Counted from the first letter of the stretch, positions 36,321 to 44,423 are shown. The stretch is 64,000 nt of DNA from CAIZGX01 sp964385405 (GCA_964385405.1 CAYLOT010000009.1:30451-94450); one strand, 5' to 3'. Translations and numbers: made by a program. Notes: a model not told the origin generated them from the letters alone.

Positions 36321-36746
36321 TTAGCTGGAATGGTCACTTACAATAACCCACTTTCCATCGATTCGTTTCCAAAGCAACGTGAAATGTCCGCTTAATGTAT
36401 CTGCACTTCGAAATAAATTCCAACGCCCATCAACGTATGCGTTTTCGCTGTTAATGACATCAATTCTCAATTCATCGAATTTTAACGTCCCCATTTTTTC
36501 TTTCGAAGGATAAACGCGCTGGTATCTTTCCAAAGAGGATTGCCAGCCTAAAGTCACACCATCTTTTCCTAAAAATCGAAGCGAATCACTTTTCCAATAT
36601 CCTATCATAAAACCTTCAAGATTTCCAGCATTCCAGGCTTCTTGCTGTTTTAACATAACATTACGAATGTCGTATTCAATATCTGGTTTGTCCACACAAG
36701 CAACCAAACCAGCTACAACGATTAGATATAAAAAGGCTTTATACAT
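36321..36746 (-). CDS. SnoaL/NTF2-like lipoprotein
   Basis: 141 residues from the ATG at 36746, chosen because a lipoprotein signal (FLYLIVVAGLVAC) follows; the ATG overlaps the last codons of ychF by 8 bases. The rest is an NTF2-like cone (about 20-141) with VMLKQQEAWNAGNLEGFM, FDELRIDVINSENAYVDGRW and GHFTLLWKRIDGKWVIVSDHSS, typical of DUF4440/SnoaL proteins. Such domains bind small molecules or act as ketosteroid-isomerase-like enzymes; no catalytic residue can be assigned. Periplasmic, lipid-anchored. Confidence 0.8.
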   Translation of the reverse strand: MYKAFLYLIVVAGLVACVDKPDIEYDIRNVMLKQQEAWNAGNLEGFMIGYWKSDSLRFLGKDGVTLGWQSSLERYQRVYPSKEKMGTLKFDELRIDVINSENAYVDGRWNLFRSADTLSGHFTLLWKRIDGKWVIVSDHSS

Positions 36747-37839
36747 TGAATCTAAAATGCATAATATCTCCGTCTTGCACCACATATTCCTTCCCTTCTA
36801 CCGACATTTTTCCTGCTTCTTTCACAGCTGCTTCTGATTTGAAATTTAAGAAGTCGGCCAACTTAATCACTTCAGCGCGAATGAATCCTTTTTCGAAATC
36901 GGTATGAATAACACCAGCAGCTTGCGGAGCTGTATATCCCTCATAGATGGTCCAAGCGCGAACTTCCTTCACACCTGCTGTGAAGTATGTCTTCAGATTC
37001 AATAAGCGGTAAGCTGCTTTGATTAATTTGGAAACTCCCGGTTCATCTAGGCCAAGATCTTGCAAGAACATCTGACGTTCTTCATAGGTGTCTAAAGAAG
37101 CAATGTCGGCTTCAATAGCAGCGCCAATTACCAACACTTCCGCATTCTCGTGCTTCACTCCTTCTCTTACTTGCTCTACATAAGCGTTTCCGTTTACAAC
37201 AGACCCCTCTTCAACATTGCACAAATACAAAACCGGCTTAGAGGTTAACAATTGTAATTCTCGAAGAAGAACTACTTGTTCGTCGTTTTCAGGTTGTTCG
37301 GTACGAGCGCTCTTTCCTTGTTCTAAAGCAGCTTTCAAACGCTCCAAGTAATCGAACTGCTTTTTAGCCGTTGAATCTCCAGCTTTTGCTGCACGCTGAA
37401 CTTTCGCAATGCGCGCCTCAACCGCCTCAAGATCTTTCAACTGCAATTCAATATCAATGATTTCTTTATCGCGAAGCGGGTTTACATTTCCATCTACGTG
37501 AACCACATTCGGATCATCGAAACAACGCAACACATGAATGATTGCATCCGTTTCGCGAATGTTCGCTAAGAATTTATTTCCCAATCCTTCTCCTTTTGAA
37601 GCTCCTTTCACAAGTCCCGCGATATCAACAATTTCAATGGTTGTGGGAACAATGCGTTCAGGCGAAATTAATTCTGCAATTTGGGTCATGCGTTCATCGG
37701 GAACGGTAATGGTTCCAACATTGGGTTCAATGGTGCAAAATGGGAAGTTTGCTGCTTGAGCTTTCGCGTTTGACAAACAATTGAACAGGGTTGATTTTCC
37801 AACATTCGGAAGACCTACAATACCGCACTTTAACGCCAT
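36739..37839 (-). CDS. ychF: Redox/translation-associated GTPase (ATPase) YchF
   Basis: 366 residues from the ATG at 37839, where the standard N-terminus MALKCGIVGLPNVGKSTLF begins; the longer frame has no homologous start. The G-domain has Walker A GLPNVGKST, DIAGLVKGASKGEGLGN, and the altered G4 (LCNVEEG in place of NKxD) that favours ATP over GTP. A coiled-coil insertion (about 130-180) and a C-terminal TGS domain (YFTAGVKEVRAW...) follow. OLA1/YchF proteins bind ribosomes and respond to oxidative stress. It is the first gene of a minus-strand series running to tamB. Confidence 0.96.
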   Translation of the reverse strand: MALKCGIVGLPNVGKSTLFNCLSNAKAQAANFPFCTIEPNVGTITVPDERMTQIAELISPERIVPTTIEIVDIAGLVKGASKGEGLGNKFLANIRETDAIIHVLRCFDDPNVVHVDGNVNPLRDKEIIDIELQLKDLEAVEARIAKVQRAAKAGDSTAKKQFDYLERLKAALEQGKSARTEQPENDEQVVLLRELQLLTSKPVLYLCNVEEGSVVNGNAYVEQVREGVKHENAEVLVIGAAIEADIASLDTYEERQMFLQDLGLDEPGVSKLIKAAYRLLNLKTYFTAGVKEVRAWTIYEGYTAPQAAGVIHTDFEKGFIRAEVIKLADFLNFKSEAAVKEAGKMSVEGKEYVVQDGDIMHFRFNV

Positions 37840-37951
37840 AATTTTTCGAATTAGGGCGCAAAGATAAAGGCAAGTGTTCACTTTTCCACAAACAACAAAC
37901 ACTTCCCCTTTCAACCTAAAATAAAAACTACTTTCGCAAAAAAATTCTTCA

Positions 37952-38797
37952 ATGGTTTCAAATCAAGAACTTTCGCGAATAGCCTCTCAAGTGAGACGCG
38001 ATATCGTGCGAATGGTTCACGCTGTAAACAGCGGACACCCAGGAGGAAGTTTAGGCTGCACCGATTTCTTAGTGAGCCTTTATTTCCGTCAAATGACAAT
38101 TAACCCAACAAGTTGGAACATGAATGGTGAAGGAGAAGACCTCTTCTTCCTAAGTAACGGACATATCTCTCCTGTTTTTTATTCCGTGTTGGCTCGTTCA
38201 GGATACTTCAATGTTTCTGAATTGGCAACATTCCGAAAAATTAACACACGCCTTCAAGGTCACCCTACCACTCACGACAGCCTCCCTGGCGTGCGCATTG
38301 CGAGCGGTTCACTTGGTCAAGGTCTTAGCGTTGCTGCTGGAGCAGCGCAAGCGAAAAAATTAAACAACGACCCTAAACTTGTCTTTACCCTTCACGGAGA
38401 CGGCGAATTGCAAGAAGGTCAAATTTGGGAAGCAGCTATGTACTGCGCGCATCACAAAATTGACAACATTATTAGCACGATAGACTTAAACGGACAGCAA
38501 ATCGATGGTCCAACAGATGCAGTAATGTCTCTGGGAAATCTTCGCGCGAAATTCGAAGCCTTCGGTTGGAAAGTGTTGGAAACGAACGGACACGACCTTG
38601 AGCAACTCAACGCTACAATTGATGAAGCGAAGAGTCTAACCGGAAACGGTTATCCAATTGTAATTCTCATGACGACTAGCATGGGTAAAGGTGTTGACTT
38701 CATGGAAGGCACACACAAGTGGCATGGCGTTGCTCCGAACGACGAGCAATTGGCAGCTGCATTAGGACAGTTAGAAGAAACTTTAGGCGACTATTAA
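37952..38797 (+). CDS. Transketolase, N-terminal (thiamine diphosphate-binding) subunit
   Basis: 281 residues, only the ThDP-pyrophosphate half of transketolase, as in the split enzymes of several bacteria. Visible: NSGHPGGSLGCTDFLVSLY, FLSNGHISPVFYSVL, ASGSLGQGLSVAAGAAQA, and the ThDP-Mg motif GDGELQEGQIWEAAM...NIISTIDLN. Together with the next gene it transfers two-carbon ketol units in the non-oxidative pentose phosphate pathway. A near -7 box TACTTTCG lies at 37929-37936. The downstream gene begins 10 bases after the stop. Confidence 0.94.
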   Translation: MVSNQELSRIASQVRRDIVRMVHAVNSGHPGGSLGCTDFLVSLYFRQMTINPTSWNMNGEGEDLFFLSNGHISPVFYSVLARSGYFNVSELATFRKINTRLQGHPTTHDSLPGVRIASGSLGQGLSVAAGAAQAKKLNNDPKLVFTLHGDGELQEGQIWEAAMYCAHHKIDNIISTIDLNGQQIDGPTDAVMSLGNLRAKFEAFGWKVLETNGHDLEQLNATIDEAKSLTGNGYPIVILMTTSMGKGVDFMEGTHKWHGVAPNDEQLAAALGQLEETLGDY

Positions 38798-38807
38798 TTT
38801 AAGAGAC

Positions 38808-39758
38808 ATGTTAGAATTCGATTTATCACCCGCGAACGACACTCGCTCTGGCTTCGGTGCTGGGCTTCATGAATTAGGTCAGAAAAATCCTAAGGTTGTT
38901 GCATTGTGTGCCGACTTGATTGGCTCTTTGAAAATGGATGCTTTCAAGAAAGATTTTCCTGAGCGCTTTTTTCAAGTTGGAATTGCAGAAGCAAACATGA
39001 TGGGGGTTGCTGCTGGAATGACCATTGGCGGATATATTCCATTCACAGGAACATTCGCGAACTTTTCTACTGGAAGAGTTTACGATCAGATTAGACAAAG
39101 CATTGCTTACAGCGATAAGAACGTTAAGATTTGTGCTTCACACGCTGGACTTACCTTGGGTGAAGACGGCGCAACGCATCAGATTTTAGAAGATGTTGGA
39201 ATGATGAGCATGCTTCCGGGCATGACAGTTATTAATCCTTGCGATTACAACCAAACCAAAGCTGCGACAATTGCTATTGCTGAACATCATGGACCAGTGT
39301 ATTTGCGCTTTGGAAGACCGAAAGTAACGAACTTCACTGCAGTTGATCAGCATTTCGAAATTGGAAAAGCGTGGCACATTCATGAAGGAAACGACGTGAC
39401 CATTATTGCAACCGGGCACCTCGTTTGGGAAGCGGTTGAAGCAGCTCGCGAATTGGAAGCAGAAGGAATTTCGGTTGATCTGATAAACATTCACACCATT
39501 AAGCCTCTCGATGAAGAAGCTATTGTGCGCAGTGCAATGAAAACTGGAAAGGTAATCACTTGCGAAGAGCATATGATCAATGGCGGATTAGGCAGCATGG
39601 TTGCTCAAGTGTTAGCAAAGCAAGCTCCTTCTGTTATGGAATTTATTGGCGTGAACGACAGCTTCGGTGAAAGCGGAACGCCCGATCAGTTAATGGAGAA
39701 ATACGGATTGAAAGCTAAGAATATTGTTGCTGCTGCGAAGCGTTTGATGGAAGAGTAG
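38808..39758 (+). CDS. Transketolase, C-terminal subunit
   Basis: 316 residues with the pyrimidine-binding and C-terminal domains. The catalytic glutamate is in FFQVGIAEANMMGVAAG and a conserved region is ICASHAGLTLGEDGATHQILEDV. The C-terminal domain includes VTIIATGHLVWEAVEAA and INIHTIKPLDEEAI. It forms a heterotetramer with the subunit encoded 10 bases upstream. Together they perform the pentose phosphate pathway transketolase reactions; relation to 1-deoxyxylulose synthases is excluded by the split layout and neighbourhood. Confidence 0.94.
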   Translation: MLEFDLSPANDTRSGFGAGLHELGQKNPKVVALCADLIGSLKMDAFKKDFPERFFQVGIAEANMMGVAAGMTIGGYIPFTGTFANFSTGRVYDQIRQSIAYSDKNVKICASHAGLTLGEDGATHQILEDVGMMSMLPGMTVINPCDYNQTKAATIAIAEHHGPVYLRFGRPKVTNFTAVDQHFEIGKAWHIHEGNDVTIIATGHLVWEAVEAARELEAEGISVDLINIHTIKPLDEEAIVRSAMKTGKVITCEEHMINGGLGSMVAQVLAKQAPSVMEFIGVNDSFGESGTPDQLMEKYGLKAKNIVAAAKRLMEE

Positions 39759-39912
39759 TAACCAAGCTATTGGAAAATCAGAGATTTTATTCCTACTTCC
39801 AATTAACCATTTACGATCTCAATTCAAGGGGGCGTGAATAAAGTCGTTAAAGACTTTTGCTAAAGGCATTAGCCAGATGCATCCGTTCGCACAACATTCG
39901 CCGCAGGCATGA

Positions 39913-39923
39913 GTGCTTCGCAC
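39913..39923. repeat. 11-bp palindrome GTGC-TTC-GCAC
   Basis: The reverse complement of the palindrome at 9568-9578. It lies in the 196-base gap between transketolase and the cysteine-amidase-like gene. Upstream of it is a GC-variable, non-coding stretch (CATCCGTTCGCACAAC) in which I saw no gene. Confidence 0.45.
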
Positions 39924-39954
39924 ATTTATACCTACTTTAGTAAAAACTAACCTG

Positions 39955-40695
39955 ATGAAAGAAGTTAATGAAACCAATAGCTCGGTTTCTCAAGTGGAAG
40001 TTGTCTCGGAAGTCAGGGCAATTAAACCAGCTGAGCTATTGCCCAATGAGTTGTCAAATCTAGATTCCATGGAATGTAAATTTCATCCAATGATCGATGA
40101 AACCATTCCCTACAGAAATTTAAAATCAGCCGAATCAAAACGTCGCAGTCTTCATAAGATTATCAGAAAACTCGATGTAAAACACAGTACGCGCTACCAG
40201 CGCACTCCAGAAGACACCTACTGCAATGTATATTCGTTCGACTATTGCTACTTCGCAAAGGTGTATCTTCCAACAGTGTGGTGGACAGACGAGTCCATTG
40301 AAAAACTGAAGAAAGGAATCGATGTCACTCCAATTTTCAACGAAACCGTTCTTCCCATTTATTCGAGCGCCATTCACGATTGGTTTGGTGTGTGGGGAAA
40401 AGATTACGGTTGGAAAAAGATGACATCTTTAACTGAAATTCAAAGACGCGTTACCGAAGAAGGTGGAATCGGAATTATCTGTGCGAAAAGAAAAACAGTG
40501 GGACTCTCTGGACACATTGTTCCTATTGTTCCTGAGACCGAGAAGAAAAAAGCCTTCCGAGATGAAAACAACGAAGTTCTATACCCATTGCAATCGCAAG
40601 CTGGAAAATTAAATTACAATTACTTCGCAAGAAAACGAAGAGATTGGTGGAACCACCCCCGCTATTCTTCGTTCGTTCTTTATTATCATGCGTAA
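39955..40695 (+). CDS. Cysteine-amidase/NlpC-like protein, function unknown
   Basis: 246 residues from the ATG at 39955; a GTG at 39913 would extend the frame but falls in a palindromic repeat. I do not recognise a named family. The segment TYCNVYSFDYCYF (C90) followed about 97 residues later by LSGHIVPIVPE (H187) resembles the cysteine and histidine spacing of NlpC/P60 or CHAP-type amidases, with aromatic-rich LPTVWW between. The first ~60 residues look disordered. No signal peptide is seen, so it may act in the cytoplasm. The amidoligase-like gene follows 44 bases later, suggesting a peptide-making and peptide-cleaving pair. Confidence 0.55.
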   Translation: MKEVNETNSSVSQVEVVSEVRAIKPAELLPNELSNLDSMECKFHPMIDETIPYRNLKSAESKRRSLHKIIRKLDVKHSTRYQRTPEDTYCNVYSFDYCYFAKVYLPTVWWTDESIEKLKKGIDVTPIFNETVLPIYSSAIHDWFGVWGKDYGWKKMTSLTEIQRRVTEEGGIGIICAKRKTVGLSGHIVPIVPETEKKKAFRDENNEVLYPLQSQAGKLNYNYFARKRRDWWNHPRYSSFVLYYHA

Positions 40696-40739
40696 CACCG
40701 CCCCTTTCAAAACAATAAAAAAATTAAGCTCTATACAGA

Positions 40740-42215
40740 ATGAAAAACAACCCAATTAAAAAATATTACTGGGGCATTGGGTTAGAAAACGAAACGTACT
40801 TGCAGTTCGAAGAATCTCTTGTCGTTTCTGGACAATTCATTCAAGAAAAAATGGGTCGCGAGCGTTACAGCATCGACTACCTAAAATGCTATCGTGCAGG
40901 AAGTTTAGAAAAATTGCTTTCAAAGGCTTTCGATTCCGAAAAAAAGTATTTGGTAAGTCGAATGATGAATAGCCATTCGCTTGAAAAGCTCGACATTCAT
41001 TTTCAACATAAAACCATTCTTTCTGCGCCTCCTCTTCAAGACAATCCGGAATATGCGGGGAAATCAATTCTTGAATTGTTTCTTGAAAAACAACCGCATC
41101 AGATTCAAAGTATGCTCACCCAAAAGAACAACCCTATGGGGTCTATTATTTTCGACGGAGACACTATTGAGTTTGTAACAAAGTATTACGAAAACAGAAC
41201 TATTCAAGAGTCGTTCAATGAATTGAAAGCGTCGAAGAAAATCTTTCTCGACAAACTGAATGAAACGAAAATTCTGCCTGGACCACTCACCTATCCTCAA
41301 TACAACATTGGCATAAACATGTTTATGTCGAATCAGAAGAAACTCGTTCTCTTCAACAACGGAACATTCCACTTCCATATAACACTTCCTACTTTAACAG
41401 AAGACAGTCGCATTGTCGATTACGCCGCATTTGACCAAGCACACCACAAAGCCATTTACTTGCTTCAGTGGTTCGAACCTTTGTTCATTGCAACCCTAGG
41501 CAGTCCAGATATCATGTCTGTGATTAGCGATAAATTCAACATGGAAGAAAAGTTTGCAGGTGGATCTATGCGCAACGCCATGTCGAGATACACAGGTGTT
41601 GGAACGTACCACCGCTCTATGCCAAAAGGTAAAGTACTCACCTTTCCTGTAGAAGAATTTAGGAAACTATTAAACTTCAAAAAAGAAGAAAACATATGGT
41701 GGCGCGACCGCATTGAATCTGAGTTGTGCTACGAACTTCTTACTGATGTAGGTCTCGATTTCAACCGCGAAAAATTATATCAAAGCGGATACGAATTCCG
41801 AAGCTTCGATGAATTTCCTACGGAATATCTTCCTGAAGTGTTGCATGCGATTGTACTCATTTCAGAGCATGCACAGCACAACGAAGAAATCGAATGGGCA
41901 AGCAACAACGTTATTTGGAATAACCTTGTTTTCAAGACGCTCACGCAAGGATATAAAACAGAGATGACTGAAGACGAGAAGAATGAAATCGTTCGTGTAT
42001 TCCAACTTCCTGCTTCGCTTCAAAATGAATTGAAGGAAGTAAATCGTTTGGATGAATTCTTCTTTCAAATTCTTCAGCACCTGCATGACCTTCACAACGA
42101 AAGCAGTGAATACTTGAAAGCCTTCTTGTACGAGAAAACGGAAGACGCTCCACGTTGGGATAATTTCAACGAGCATCAGGTTGAACAACACAAGAAGCAG
42201 TTAGAAGCTATTTAA
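40740..42215 (+). CDS. Amidoligase / glutamate-cysteine-ligase-like protein (tentative)
   Basis: 491 residues. The opening YYWGIGLENETYLQFE, the middle FDGDTIEFVTKYYENRTI and FHFHITLPT, and GSMRNAMSRYTGVGTY resemble the nucleotide- and metal-binding elements (ExE, HxH, SRYxGVGTY) of the glutamine-synthetase/gamma-glutamylcysteine-ligase superfamily, so an ATP-dependent carboxylate-amine ligase is likely. The C-terminal ~150 residues are helical and unrecognised. It is cytoplasmic by sequence. It follows the NlpC-like gene on the same strand and ends 9 bases from the convergent DUF2256 gene. The assigned superfamily is an inference from motifs; the substrates are unknown. Confidence 0.5.
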   Translation: MKNNPIKKYYWGIGLENETYLQFEESLVVSGQFIQEKMGRERYSIDYLKCYRAGSLEKLLSKAFDSEKKYLVSRMMNSHSLEKLDIHFQHKTILSAPPLQDNPEYAGKSILELFLEKQPHQIQSMLTQKNNPMGSIIFDGDTIEFVTKYYENRTIQESFNELKASKKIFLDKLNETKILPGPLTYPQYNIGINMFMSNQKKLVLFNNGTFHFHITLPTLTEDSRIVDYAAFDQAHHKAIYLLQWFEPLFIATLGSPDIMSVISDKFNMEEKFAGGSMRNAMSRYTGVGTYHRSMPKGKVLTFPVEEFRKLLNFKKEENIWWRDRIESELCYELLTDVGLDFNREKLYQSGYEFRSFDEFPTEYLPEVLHAIVLISEHAQHNEEIEWASNNVIWNNLVFKTLTQGYKTEMTEDEKNEIVRVFQLPASLQNELKEVNRLDEFFFQILQHLHDLHNESSEYLKAFLYEKTEDAPRWDNFNEHQVEQHKKQLEAI

Positions 42216-42224
42216 TAAATTGAA

Positions 42225-42374
42225 TTAATTACTCGAAGATTTTTTGTCCTTCGACCTTCTACACCGTTCACTGCAATACTTCACCTCTTCCCAATTCTTC
42301 TCCCATTTCTTTCTCCAAGAATATGGAAGTCCGCATACCGTGCAGATTTTAGAAGGCAGGTTTGATTTTTTCAT
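42225..42374 (-). CDS. DUF2256-type small zinc-binding protein
   Basis: 49 residues from the ATG at 42374; the start is decided by the ATGA overlap with the upstream photolyase-like stop (42371-42373). Cysteine pattern CTVCGLPYSWRKKWEKNW...KYCSERC gives two CxxC/CxxxC-like pairs for one zinc, and is flanked by basic residues (CRRSKDKK). DUF2256 proteins are often neighbours of cryptochrome/photolyase genes, as here. Function is unknown, possibly a partner for the flavoprotein or nucleic-acid binding. It is too short to be noticed easily and overlaps nothing else on its strand. Confidence 0.85.
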   Translation of the reverse strand: MKKSNLPSKICTVCGLPYSWRKKWEKNWEEVKYCSERCRRSKDKKSSSN

Positions 42375-43450
42375 TGAAGTTCCTTCTTTACTTTTTTCCA
42401 AAATACAAAGAAGGAAGGGTAATCTCCCTTCACCGAAGACATCCATTCACGCTCGTCTTGAATTCCTTCATAATTATTCAACGGATGCTCTTTAAAAATG
42501 AATTTCACTTCGGGAATTCGCTGCAAATCTGAAAACTCGCCGACAAATATTTGAATGCTTGGAATGTTCTCTAAAGCAAGATCAATACAAAACTGAATGC
42601 TCTTTTCTGAAACAGGATACTTCTCGAACACTGATGGCTCCAACAAAAGAATGCGCGCGCCTTCTTCATCTTTACGCCACTTTGGATCGAGATTGTAGAA
42701 ATTGTAAAGGAAACACGTCTCTCCATTTTGTATAGATGGAAAGGATGTATTCGGAAGCTTTGTTTTCAATTCAAAAGTTTCCAATTCTCTTAATTCATCT
42801 GGAATTCCGATCGTTTCAATTTCCTCATAGGAAAAATCGAGAAATGTATTCGACTGTTGGGTGTTGCAATACTTGTTAATGTTTTCCTGATTAGCGAAAT
42901 AGAGTTTGTTGCTTTTTGCTCCGCACACCCACTGCCAACTTAAGGCATTGCTCGCCCAATCGGCATCTAACAAATGATAATACATCCATTGCGCGGATTG
43001 AGTCCAAGCACATCTCCCAAGATTCGTCGCGCATGAAGCAATGTACATGCGCAAGTGGTTGTGTAAGTATCCGGTTTTATAAAACTCTTCAATGCCCTTA
43101 TCAATTGCCTCTATTCCTGTTTTTCCGCTTACGATATTCAGAGGAACTCCTACTCTTTCCGCGCGAGGTTGAGGATTTCGAATATCATTGTTAATCTCGG
43201 AGCCTCGCGCTATCCAGATCTGTTGCCAATAGTCTCTCCAGGCCAACTCTTTAATGAAACTCTCGATTTCATCAATTGAGTATCCCTTTTTCATCACCGA
43301 ATCAAAAACCTGCTTCGTGCTGATAACGCCTCTTGAGATGTACGGGGATAAATATGTAACTGCGCCTGAAAGGAAGTTTCTTGATCTCCCATATTCAATC
43401 GGATCAATACGCTCAATTCTCTCAAGTATGGCCTTTTCTTTCACATTCAT
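42371..43450 (-). CDS. Photolyase/cryptochrome-like FAD protein lacking the usual N-terminal antenna domain
   Basis: 359 residues. Residues ~20-230 are the FAD-binding all-helical domain of photolyases: YLSPYISRGVISTKQV, FIKELAWRDYWQQIW, GYLHNHLRMYIAS, and LDADWASNALSWQWVCG, with the WQW electron-transfer tryptophans. There is no N-terminal alpha/beta antenna domain, since translation begins about 20 residues before the helical domain. Residues ~243-359 form an extra C-terminal domain; ILLLEPSVFEKYPVSEKSIQF and IQIFVGEF resemble the alpha/beta antenna domain, as if the domain order were swapped. It is translationally coupled to the DUF2256 gene and divergent from proteorhodopsin over a 190-base region containing a dyad. 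DNA-repair or light-sensing role not determined. Confidence 0.8.
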   Translation of the reverse strand: MNVKEKAILERIERIDPIEYGRSRNFLSGAVTYLSPYISRGVISTKQVFDSVMKKGYSIDEIESFIKELAWRDYWQQIWIARGSEINNDIRNPQPRAERVGVPLNIVSGKTGIEAIDKGIEEFYKTGYLHNHLRMYIASCATNLGRCAWTQSAQWMYYHLLDADWASNALSWQWVCGAKSNKLYFANQENINKYCNTQQSNTFLDFSYEEIETIGIPDELRELETFELKTKLPNTSFPSIQNGETCFLYNFYNLDPKWRKDEEGARILLLEPSVFEKYPVSEKSIQFCIDLALENIPSIQIFVGEFSDLQRIPEVKFIFKEHPLNNYEGIQDEREWMSSVKGDYPSFFVFWKKVKKELQ

Positions 43451-43493
43451 TTCATTTAAACAACTCAGGTACGTTTTGGTTTACAGGCAAGGT

Positions 43494-43521
43494 GTTTAAC
43501 GTTAGCGATAAAAAGTTAAAC
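43494..43521. promoter_or_regulatory. Dyad GTTTAAC...GTTAAAC between photolyase-like gene and proteorhodopsin
   Basis: Perfect 7-base arms GTTTAAC (43494-43500) and GTTAAAC (43515-43521) separated by 14 bases. It is 44 bases from the photolyase-like ATG and 119 from the proteorhodopsin ATG, so it could regulate one or both divergent units. The binding protein is unknown. Confidence 0.45.
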
Positions 43522-43640
43522 AAAAATGAACAAAACCAAACAACCCGTGTTTTAATCATTGTGGAGGCAGAAACCACAGAAAAAAACGCGGAGATTCCGA
43601 AAATCCAAAAGAGTAGGAAAACTTAACTAAATAACCTTTT

Positions 43641-44357
43641 ATGGGACACGTTACAATTGCGAGTGACAACTATGTTGCATTCACGTTCTTCATTGGAACG
43701 ATGGCTATGATGGCCGCTTCAGTATTCTTCTTTTTTGAATTGAATAACACTTCTTCGAAGTGGAGAACTTCAGTTCTAGTTTCAGGTCTTATAACTTTCA
43801 TTGCAGCAGTGCACTACTACTACATGAGAAGTTACAACTTAGAGACAGGTGAATCACCAACATTCTTCCGTTATGTTGACTGGATTCTAACTGTGCCTTT
43901 GATGTGCGTTGAGTTCTACTTAATCACAAAGAAAGCCGGTGCAAAAGTATCATTGTTGTGGAAACTTATTTTCGCTTCATTGGTAATGCTAGTAACGGGA
44001 TACATTGGTGAAGTATTGGACAGAAACGGAAGCGTACTTTGGGGTGTTCTTTCAGGAGCTGCATACTTCTACATTGCATACTTAATCTGGTTTGGTGAAG
44101 TTGCTAAATTGGCGCAAAATGCAGGTCCACAAGTTGCAAAAGCTACTCGTGTTTTAGCATGGTTTGTTCTTGTTGGTTGGGCTATCTACCCATTAGGATA
44201 TATCCTAGGAACGCCAGGCGGATTGTTCGGAATTCAATTGGTTTCTGACCAAAAGGCTGCTTTGCACGCTATGGACATCGTATACAACATTGCCGATGCG
44301 ATCAACAAAATTGGTTTTGGTTTAGTTATTTATGCATTGTCACGTAAAGAGGACTAA
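43641..44357 (+). CDS. Proteorhodopsin, light-driven proton pump
   Basis: 238 residues, seven transmembrane helices. H58 matches the proteorhodopsin-specific histidine, and helix C has FRYVDWILTVPLMCVEFYLI: D80 (proton acceptor), T84, E91 (donor), the D-T-E set of an outward proton pump. M88 at the spectral tuning site is the green-absorbing flavobacterial type. K223 in DAINKIGFG binds retinal. G135 (W134-G135 in helix E) aligns, by my reading, with the position that is glycine in antenna-binding xanthorhodopsins and phenylalanine in the classical green proteorhodopsin. Its retinal supply is encoded directly downstream. A terminator sits 33 bases after the stop. Confidence 0.97.
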   Translation: MGHVTIASDNYVAFTFFIGTMAMMAASVFFFFELNNTSSKWRTSVLVSGLITFIAAVHYYYMRSYNLETGESPTFFRYVDWILTVPLMCVEFYLITKKAGAKVSLLWKLIFASLVMLVTGYIGEVLDRNGSVLWGVLSGAAYFYIAYLIWFGEVAKLAQNAGPQVAKATRVLAWFVLVGWAIYPLGYILGTPGGLFGIQLVSDQKAALHAMDIVYNIADAINKIGFGLVIYALSRKED

Positions 44358-44389
44358 TTCATAGGCGAGGAAATCAAAACAACCAAAAA

Positions 44390-44423
44390 GGGGCGTAAGA
44401 ATAAAACACTTACGCCCTTTTTA
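44390..44423 (+). terminator. Rho-independent terminator after proteorhodopsin
   Basis: GGGCGTAAG (44391-44399), 9-base loop, CTTACGCCC (44409-44417), then a T run (44418-44422). It separates the rhodopsin message from the fused crtY-blh gene. Confidence 0.9.

Noticed and set aside
37911..38099. Minus-strand 62-codon frame overlapping the transketolase start
   Set aside because: Antisense to a well-supported gene and without recognisable features.
43560..43578. Hairpin TGTGG...CCACA in the proteorhodopsin leader as a riboswitch
   Set aside because: Five base pairs only and no known riboswitch motif.
43381..43626. Plus-strand 81-codon frame before proteorhodopsin
   Set aside because: Runs antisense into the photolyase-like gene and over the control region; composition is not protein-like.
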